This document shows positions 56,725 to 64,000 of a DNA stretch of 64,000 bases, one piece after another. Source of the stretch: Bubalus kerabau. Its lineage: Eukaryota > Chordata > Mammalia > Artiodactyla > Bovidae. Made by a program: the position numbers and the translations under genes. The first letter of the stretch is position 1. Each line of letters opens with the position of its first letter. The DNA lies in contig NC_073624.1 of NCBI RefSeq assembly GCF_029407905.1, forward strand, positions 5,654,501-5,718,500, in the 5' to 3' direction. The notes beneath the pieces were generated by a model, which saw nothing but the letters and a program-made list of their open reading frames with translations, was not told the DNA's origin and did not search any database.

Positions 56725-58479
56725 GTACGGCAGGCCACACACGCCTTTACTGTGGGGACCGAAGCCCTGGCACCATGCCAGCTCCTGAAACCCACCTCAC
56801 AAACTGGCCCCTCCTCCTGGGCCCCTCCCTCTCCCTCCACTCTCCTGGGGCATCAGAACCCGATGGTGGGTCGGCAGCAGACTGTTGGTGTTAACACGTG
56901 TGTGTGTCCATTTTTGCTCTGTGCAAAGCTGCCATGATCACAGCCAGCATGTGTTGCGTGAGGCCGAAGCACACGCCTCCAGCAGAGGCTGGATCTGCGG
57001 TGAGGGCAGGGGTTTCTGGGCAAAGAGGGCAGAGGATGGAGGTCTCAGGTGAGAGTGGGCTCCCGGGCCCATGGGGGTAGACGATGCCATCTCAAGGTGG
57101 CCTTGAAGAGGCTGCCCATGGCAGGGCTGTGGCCAAAGTCTCACTGTGACCAGGAGCCCCAGGAGTGTGAGAAGGGAGTCCCCCTGGTACACTGACATTG
57201 AGGCTGACATTTCTTGACCCCGTGGGGTATGTCAAGACCCAGCCTACGTGGGGATAGTGCCATGGGGCGCATCCTCGGAAGACAGTGCCCAGGCCATGCT
57301 CCTGGCGAGGGGCTGGTCCCCCTTGAGGGTCCCCACGTGAGCTGCCCCCTGCAGCAGACATGGGAAGAGGAGATGCCATGGGCAGAGGGCAGGCCTTGCC
57401 GCCTGATGAGACGGCAAATCCAGAGCCGCCCGTGCAATGCCGGGCGCGCGGTCCAGACGGCACAGTGAGAACAGCACTGTCTCTGTGACTGTGATACGCA
57501 GACCCACGGACCCGCCCAAACTCCCAGGCCCGGGCTTTTTAACCCCCTCAGTGCCGGGAGGCAAGCTGGGCTCCTGGGTCCAAGCCTCAGGGGTCAGGGG
57601 GAGAGACGAGAGGCCAGGGGCAGCCCAGCCAGCCCGTGACTGTTCTGGAATGCCAGCAAGCGTGGCCTTCCTCCCAGACAGCAGAGATGGTCTGCGTGTA
57701 GGAATTCACAATGAGGATCTGACACTTTTGTGTCTTTTTTTTTTTTTAATGACTATCTAAAAATCACAGATTAGTATAAGCTCGCTGCAGGTCAGCTGGA
57801 ATCCCGTCTATATACCCTGTCAACACCAGGTTGCCCAGGCCCAGGGGTCGCCTTGTGAGGGTTGCAAACTCAGTGTGCACGGGGGGCCAGGAGTAAGGAA
57901 GTGACATGGGGGTTGGGGGGCGGCCGCAGCAGGCCAGGGGGCATAGCCCTGTCCAGAGGGCAGCTTCTGCTCAGCACTTCCGCTGACCGACCGCTGCTGA
58001 GCTGAGAAATGGTCCCAGCTCAGCTAGATCTTTGCATTTTTTATGAGCAGCTATGAAACCTCCTGATTTCTCAATGTCAACACATGTTTCAGATCTGTCG
58101 GAGGCACCGTGCAGGCCAAATAAGTCCACTGCAGGGTGGCCCTGCCCTCTCCCAGCTCAGGGTGGCTCTCAAACTGAGGTCCGTGGAAACTGCGGGAGGA
58201 GCTACGGTTCTCACTCCCAAGAAACACTCCTTAGGAGGCGAGGTTTTAAGCAGGAGAGTGAGATTCTCTGGCCACGAGACTGCAGGTGGCCTGTAGGGAG
58301 GGTGGCCTTTGTGGCAGGGAGGGAAGGAAGGAATGACAGTGTCTGGGGAGAGGGGTCAGCAAGGGGACCAGAGACAAATAAGGTGTCTCCTCAGGTCACG
58401 GGGGACCCGTCTCGATGCAGCCTCTTATTTCTGAAATGATGCAGCGACACCTTGTATATCTGCAGAGTCTATAGCTCCC

Positions 58480-58703
58480 TGCTGCTGCTAAGTCGCTTCA
58501 GTCATGTCCGACTCTGTACGACCCCATAGATGGCAGCCAACGAGGCTCCTCTGTCCCTGGGATTCTCCAGGCAAGAATACTGGAGTGGGTTGCCAGTTCC
58601 TTCTCCAATGCATGAACGTGAAAAGTGAAAGTGAAGTCGCTTAGTTGTGTCTGACTCTTCGTGACCCCATGGACTGTAGCCTGCCAGGCTTCTCCATCCA
58701 TGC
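58480..58703 (-). mobile_element. BOVA2-type dimeric SINE, partial
   Basis: Minus-strand copy: gctgctgctaagtcgcttca, first monomer to ttccttctccaatgcatgaa, then the second monomer starting gtgaaagtgaagtcgcttag, which stops at cttctccatccatg. Confidence 0.92.
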
Positions 58704-58934
58704 CTTTGCATATCTGAGCCTCCCCAACCCCAGCCTGTGTGTGGCTTGTCAGGCTGGACTGATGCACGAGGAAGCCACCCAGCCCCAGGGAAGTGTGGGT
58801 CCCGTGGCCACAGTGAGCCAGACCCCAGCTCACCCCTTAGGTCCACAGAGCCTTGTTTGGCTCCACGGGGCCTTCTAACGCCCTCAGGACAGGATGCTCA
58901 GTCAGGGCCCTTCATCTGGAGGGTTGTTCCCCTT

Positions 58935-59125
58935 AACAACCTTCTGAGATCCACTGTGCGCAGGTACCTGGGATGGATGTGTCTTCAGGTTTGCTGTAGT
59001 AAAATTTAGACAAGCGCGGGTTCTGAAGTCCTGGTTTTTATACTGAAGACGTTCAGCGCAGAGAGGTTGAGGGCTTACGGTGGGTAACACAACCAAGGTT
59101 CAAAGTCTACCTCCCGGCCGTGGCG
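58935..59125 (-). repeat. MIR-like ancient SINE, diverged
   Basis: The segments gaagacgttcagcgcagaga, ggttgagggcttacgg and aaccaaggttcaaagtctac follow a reverse-complemented MIR. Weak support. Confidence 0.42.
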
Positions 59126-60060
59126 CCAGAGGCGTCCCACCGTCCCTGGCTGTGTCGTATCGCCACAGACAAACGCAAGCTCGCAGCCAGGCAGCAATTT
59201 GAGGTTAATTTAGTGACACGCATAACACCACCCACTGGACCGAGGAGGGTGCCTAATTAGTCCTGAGTGACAATTAACCGCAAGGGAATTTGGGTTTCCG
59301 TCTGCAAGCACGTTCAATTTTCACTTAAGAAACTAAGATCTTAACCTGCACCTTGATATAGGTTTTCTAATGCAAGAGAAACAAATAGTTTTGTTTCAAC
59401 AGATGGGGGGAAACGTGCTTCCTTTTTATAGCAAATGTTTGCACTTTGGTTTGACTGCTGTTCTGCTGGGTTGACACTGTCTTCCGCAGCTTCTCCAGCA
59501 CAGATGTCGGTGGTGGGGTGTCCCTGGGAAGGAAGGCCGTGTGGGCTCTGGCCAAGGGTGGGCAAAGGACAGCAGCCTCAGGGTTCAAGCCCTGGGGTGG
59601 GGATGGGAGGGGTGGTCCCCTGACTCCTCCTCCTGGCCACACTTCTGACATTAGACTCCTATCACGAGACCCCTGCCCTACATCCCAGTGCAGTGGAATT
59701 TCACCTGAGCCTCTAGTTATGAATGATTCATTCAGGAGCTCGAGTTTAATGATGAAGAGACCTCAGGCAGGTTCCTTCACCCCTCAGCTGGAGACCAGTG
59801 AGGCTAGAGTTCCTCTCTCACTCTTCTTCCTCTTCATATCCGGGTTGGAGGGAGGGAAGTGAGTTTCCTCAACAACACATCGGCTCCTATACCAGGTGCA
59901 CCTTCTACCTGCCTCTCAGTCCTGGGGCATTTATTTAGTAATTTAGAATCTACCGGGAACTCCCATTCACTTGATTTCATTTGCATTCCGAAAAGCAATA
60001 CTTAAGAAAAATATTTTTGAAATATTTGACTGTAATATCTGCTTTTTTTTTTAATTGTAG

Positions 60061-60252
60061 GCATTTTCTGCATTGGATAAAGAGGACACTGGGTTTGTAA
60101 AGGCTTCAGATTTTGGACAGGTTCTTAAGGACTTCTGTTACAAACTAACAGATAACCAGTATCATTATTTTTTGAGAAAACTCAGACTTCATCTCACCCC
60201 CTACATAAATTGGAAATATTTTCTCCAGAACTTCAGCAGTTACGTTGAGGAG
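60061..60252 (+). CDS. EFCAB6: EFCAB6 exon (window exon 9 of 9), EF-hand pair
   Basis: A 192-base exon, phase 0 at both ends, encodes residues 417-480. The loop at 422-433, DKEDTGFVKASD, has Asp at 1, Glu at 3, Thr at 5, Gly at 6, Val at 8 and Asp at 12, so weak binding is possible. A second degenerate loop lies in LRLHLTPYINWKYFLQNF (about 457-474). The acceptor is attgtag and the donor is gtaaga. The exon is AT-rich with a single CpG, unlike the exon at 11324. It is strongly conserved in my memory of the mammalian protein, particularly DFCYKLTDNQYHYFLRK. It could be skipped without shifting the frame. The following EFCAB6 exon is not found before 64000. Confidence 0.95.
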
Positions 60253-61020
60253 GTAAGAGTGTCCGCAGCACATAAGCATTTCTCTTTGGAAAAGGGCTAA
60301 AATTAGTCTTGGCAAAATAGATAATTGATTAAAACCGTGTCACATAAATCGGCAATCACCTGAGTTAATTAGCTTATTATAAATGAAAAGTTGATATTGA
60401 TTCTACATTGAGTGTCAGAAGGTACATATGTATCCTTTACTTCACTGAAATGTTATTTTATTTTACTGATTTTCAAAGTTTAGGAGAGGCTTCAAAGTTC
60501 TAGGAGTCATAGATCCCTGAAGATGATCTGGTGTCCAGAGAAGTCAGGCCCTGAGGGAGTTGGGACCCACTTAGGAGACCCTTGTTGGGACCCACTATGT
60601 TCCAGGCTCTGGGCCATGCAGCAGCCAAGCCTGGGGTAGGGGTCAACGTGGTTGTAGTGGGGTCCTGGGGGAAGTCTAAGGGGACTTCCTGGAGGAGAGT
60701 GGGTGGCTGACCACAGGGCTCTTGTTCATTCCCAGGACCACTTCTCTGGCTCCATGAACTGTTCCTTCTTAGGCTGTTTCCTCCATCTCTAATTGTAAAT
60801 GGACTAACATCAGTAGTGACAATCACAGGCTACTTTCAGTGAACTTGGATTTCTTTGGTCGCTATTCTGTGCTGAGTCAGACGGTGCTATGGTCCCTGCC
60901 TTCATGGAAGAGGAGATAAAAACAAATATGAAAAATACAAAAATAATGCGGCAGCTAAATCTCAACAGGCTGTGCTGGGATGTATTTAACTGCAACCCCC
61001 CCCACCGCCCACACCCCGCT

Positions 61021-61021
<1 letters not shown>

Positions 61022-61057
<36 letters not shown>
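61022..61057. repeat. AC dinucleotide microsatellite, 18 units
   Basis: An uninterrupted (AC)18 run. It sits directly left of a BovA fragment. Pure dinucleotide runs of this length are usually length-variable between individuals. Confidence 0.97.
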
Positions 61058-61059
<2 letters not shown>

Positions 61060-61069
61060 TCATAGCTGG

Positions 61070-61175
61070 ATTCTCCTTGTCTGGAGAATTCCACAGACAG
61101 AGGAACCTGGCGGGCTACAGGCCATAGGGTTGCAGAGAGTCGGACACGACTGTAGCAACTTAGCACACAGGCACG
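61070..61175 (+). mobile_element. BovA SINE fragment
   Basis: Plus-strand partial BovA body: ttctccttgtctggagaatt, then gtcggacacgactgtagcaa and cttagcacacag. The head is missing, probably replaced by the CA repeat. Confidence 0.88.
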
Positions 61176-61394
61176 CGTAGCTGGACGCTTGGGTCATTTC
61201 CGACTGCACAATCAACATCTGAGTCCATAAATCCTCAGTCACTCACGTGGGATAAACTCTTGAAAGTGAGGTTGCTAGAGCAGATAATATGAATATTTTT
61301 AAGGTCTGAGGCTCCATGCAGTAATAATGACAACAGCAAAGTCTATGTGGGTGAGGCACTGTTCTTAACCCTTTATACACACGTAATTCTTCTG

Positions 61395-61550
61395 CGGTCA
61401 CTAGCGGCACATGCTAGTAATATCCCATTTCGTAGACGAGCCCTGGGGCACGGATGTCAAGTCATTGGCCACAGTCACTCCCGGAGGTGGTGGCAGAGCT
61501 GATTAGTGAGCCCCAAAGCCTGGCTCCCGCCTCCAGGCTTCTAAACTCTG
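61395..61550 (-). repeat. MIR-like ancient SINE
   Basis: The segments atatcccatttcgtagacga, gtcaagtcattggccacagt and ggtggtggcagagctgatta occur in the order of a reverse-complemented MIR. Approximate limits. Confidence 0.6.
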
Positions 61551-62591
61551 TGCCAGCTCCTCTGGGGACTGTGAAGATTTTCGTCTTTGCCATTTAGGTG
61601 GTCATTCCTATGTACTATTGTGTTTTCTGTTTTAAAACTATATATATATATATGACGTTATATCAAACTCTTCAGAGTTTTAGGTTTTCTTGCTGTATTA
61701 TCAGGAATTTAAGATTTATTCATGTCGTTACACTGGCTTCAGTTCACCCACTGAAGCTGCTGTAGACCTAGCCGGTGAAGGGAGACATGGATACATTCTG
61801 CTGAACGAGCAAACCCCATTCAGTTGTCCTGCTGCTCACAGCGGGCAGGTGGTTTGCCGTTTTCTCCGCAGCAAGCAGAGCACAGTCGGCCTTCTGTGAC
61901 TGTGACCTTCGCACACTCAGGGTCACTCCACGTAGACTGACTGGGTCGGGGAGGGAGCGGGACGGCACAGGTTCAGCTCCACAGACGCACCCACGGTGGC
62001 TGCAGCGAGATCGGCGTGTGCTCCGGCCGGCCCTGCGGGAGAGCTCCCCACGTGCCATATCCTGGAGCCCTTGGTATTCTCAAGATTTAATTTCTGCCGA
62101 CACTTTCGAATGTTATCAGCCACCCAGGCTCCCTCCTCTGGGAACTACCTAAAAGGGCCCCACTTCTTTGTTGGGTGGTCGTTGTAAATATCTCCTCCTG
62201 ATCCGTGACTTGTCTTTTCTCTTTGTTTATGGTGACTCTCCCTGTTTTTATGTGACTTACATCTTTTCGCTGATTTTAAAAGAAATACCTGCTGAGAAAA
62301 TTTTTGAAAATACAAGTGTGAAAAAAAAAAAAAAGAAAACAGTCATTTAACCCCATGATGATGGTGCAACAGTAACAAGCTCCATCCTGCTGAGCGAGAC
62401 CTTCTGTGCATCACCTCACCTGGGACGAGGGAGGGGATGCGTGGAGCAGGTGGGCTCCGGAAGTCAGGGACCACCCGCCTGCTTCCTCAGCTGGGTGGAC
62501 GCCAGGCAATTCAGCTTCCGAGCTGCTGCTCTTCCCAGGGCCCCGGGGCTGCTTTGGAGAGCTTATTCGTCTATTTCTAGTGCCTCCCCGC

Positions 62592-63165
62592 CCCCAATTC
62601 TTTTATTGTGGTGAAATACATCTACTGGAAATGTCACCATCTCATCCTCTTCTAAGTGCACAGCCCGGTGGCATTAACTCCACTCATGTTGCTGTGTAAC
62701 CATCTCCAGAACTCTCTTGATGTTGCAAAAGCGAGCCTCTGTCCCACTTAACTCCCTACCCCTCTCCCCCAGTCTCTGGCAAGCACCGTCCTGCTTTCTC
62801 TATGAACCTGACTACTTTAGGTGCCTCGGGTGAGTGAAATCGTACAGTACTTGTCCTTCCGTGTCTGGCCTGGTTCACTGAGCGTAACGCTCTCGGAGCT
62901 CATCCTTCTGTAGCACGTGTGAGAACGCCCTTCCTTGATAAGTCTCAAAATATCCGTCGTGCGGATAGACTGTATTTTGCTTACCCATTCACCTGTCAGC
63001 GCACACTTGGGCTGCTTCCAAGTTTTAGCTCCTGTGAATAATGCCGCCATGAACCTGTGCATACAAACCGAATGCGTGTTTTTACCCAGTGGAGGTAACG
63101 CTGTAGATGTAATCACGTATCTTGGTTTTTTTCTCTTTAACGTTACGTGTCACTTCAAGTTCTTC
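62592..63165 (-). mobile_element. L1 (L1M-class) 3'-end relic
   Basis: The plus strand reads as an antisense L1 3' region: ttattgtggtgaaatacatc, ttgctgtgtaaccatctcca, gtccttccgtgtctggcctg and cttccaagttttagctcctg. Diverged, no frame. Confidence 0.7.
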
Positions 63166-63596
63166 CAAACATAAGTTAAATGTCTGTATAACATTCCACT
63201 GACTCTTTATTTTTAAGCATTTAGAGTTTTTCTCCCAGTTTTTGAGGTTGTCATTTACTTTGCAGTGAACACTTTCTATGTCTACGTCCACATTTTGGAT
63301 TTTTTCTCCTAAAGAAAGAAACCGAGAAATAAAATAACTGGGTTCAAAGGATAGGAATACATTTATTGGTCTTGAAAGCAGCCCCATTTAAAGAAAATAA
63401 TTTCTTTTTCTGTGAGGTTGCAGCCTATGAAATTGCCATCTTTAGAGCCCTAAATGATTGACTATTGACAATTTCATATGGTTTAAGCTAACAGTAATAG
63501 TTGCCATTTGTATCCATTTACATGATTTGGAGCATAGCAAGCATTGTGATGGAGAATTGAAGTCACCCTTCGGGATAAAGTGTTAACATTTTGGAA

Positions 63597-63797
63597 TGAA
63601 AGTGTTAATCACTCAGTCATGTCTGACTCTTTGCAACTCCATGGACTGTAGCCTGCCAGGCTCCTCTGTCCATGGGATTCTCCAGGCAAAAATACTAGAG
63701 TGAGTTGCCATGTCCTCCTCCAGGGGATCTTCCCGACCCAGGGATCGAACCTGGGCCTCCTGCATTGCAGGCGGATTCTTTACCACCAGGAAAGCCC
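63597..63797 (-). mobile_element. Bov-tA SINE
   Basis: Minus-strand copy from aaagtgttaatcactcagtc to the head (ggattctttaccaccaggaa, then agccc), with a short deletion in the head. Confidence 0.92.
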
Positions 63798-64000
63798 AGT
63801 ATCTTGGTATATTTACCTCTAGTCTCCTTTCCTATACAGATATCCTTTGGCGGTGGGGTCAAGGACAGGGAGCGTGTGCTGCTGAATTGGGGGGGGTTGT
63901 TGGGGATTTTCCTCAACTCTTAAAAGACTCTTTTTTTAAACAAACATTTATTATTTGCATCAAAGTAGTATATGCCCATATAGAAAAAAAAAGGAATTGT

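Larger units (their letters stand above)
56725..60060. other. EFCAB6 intron between window exons 8 and 9
   Basis: A 3.3 kb phase-0 intron, GC-rich in its first half with several CpGs near 57390-57470, where open frames on both strands overlap without recognisable domains. It holds one BOVA2-like SINE and a possible MIR. The acceptor has a long T tract (gctttttttttttaattgtag). Confidence 0.8.
60253..64000. other. EFCAB6 intron downstream of the last exon in the window
   Basis: 3.7 kb of intron running off the right edge. It holds a CA repeat, a BovA fragment, a MIR-like copy, a short TA repeat, a CpG-rich stretch near 61930-62050, an L1 3'-UTR relic and a Bov-tA. I see no further coding exon; the next one must lie beyond 64000. 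Confidence 0.75.

Noticed and set aside
60253..64000. Search for the next EFCAB6 exon downstream of 60252
   Set aside because: No open segment with an EF-hand or linker-like sequence and proper splice sites was found; the exon presumably lies past the right edge.

Overview
This window is mammalian nuclear DNA from a ruminant, most likely a bovid. The evidence is the mobile-element load: BovB (RTE-type) LINE fragments, many Bov-tA/BOVA2 SINEs derived from BovB, cetartiodactyl CHR-type SINEs and a bovine-type ERV solo LTR. The species cannot be fixed from the sequence alone.

The only host gene I can support is EFCAB6 (EF-hand calcium-binding domain protein 6, also DJBP, DJ-1 binding protein), read on the plus strand. 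Nine internal exons (2312-2426, 4685-4818, 11324-11559, 26340-26436, 31980-32098, 43059-43253, 49590-49745, 56529-56724, 60061-60252) join through AG/GT sites with matching phases at every junction. They give 1440 coding bases, or 480 uninterrupted residues, covering a run of EF-hand pairs. The first exons, promoter, last exons and 3' end lie outside the window. Fragment residues are numbered 1-480 below.

Layout. 1-2311: upstream intron with a BovB fragment and a GATGGT-type microsatellite. 2427-11323: introns with MIR and SINE copies, a 1.9 kb minisatellite of about 120 copies of a 16-bp unit (5923-7852), and a CpG-rich patch (10262-10465). 11560-26339: the largest intron, holding an old minus-strand L1 invaded by a Tigger-like DNA transposon and SINEs, an L2 tail, a BovB tail and a 1.33 kb solo LTR (23436-24766). 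26437-43058: SINE-rich introns with two BovB fragments. 43254-49589: two same-strand BovB copies side by side, an L1 3' end, L2 tails and a BovB tail. 49746-64000: L1 relics, BovB, a hAT-like MITE, CHR SINEs, dinucleotide repeats and an L1 3'-UTR relic.

Nearly all long open frames outside the nine exons are explained by BovB coding remnants, SINEs, the minisatellite (open in several frames because of its repeat) or GC-rich chance frames. I found no CRISPR array, operon, structural RNA gene or second host gene, and nothing that amounts to a new biological system. The points most worth a second look are the minisatellite, the nested transposon stack, the paired BovB copies, an unexplained 41-bp duplicated segment, and the sharp CpG contrast between exons of the same gene.
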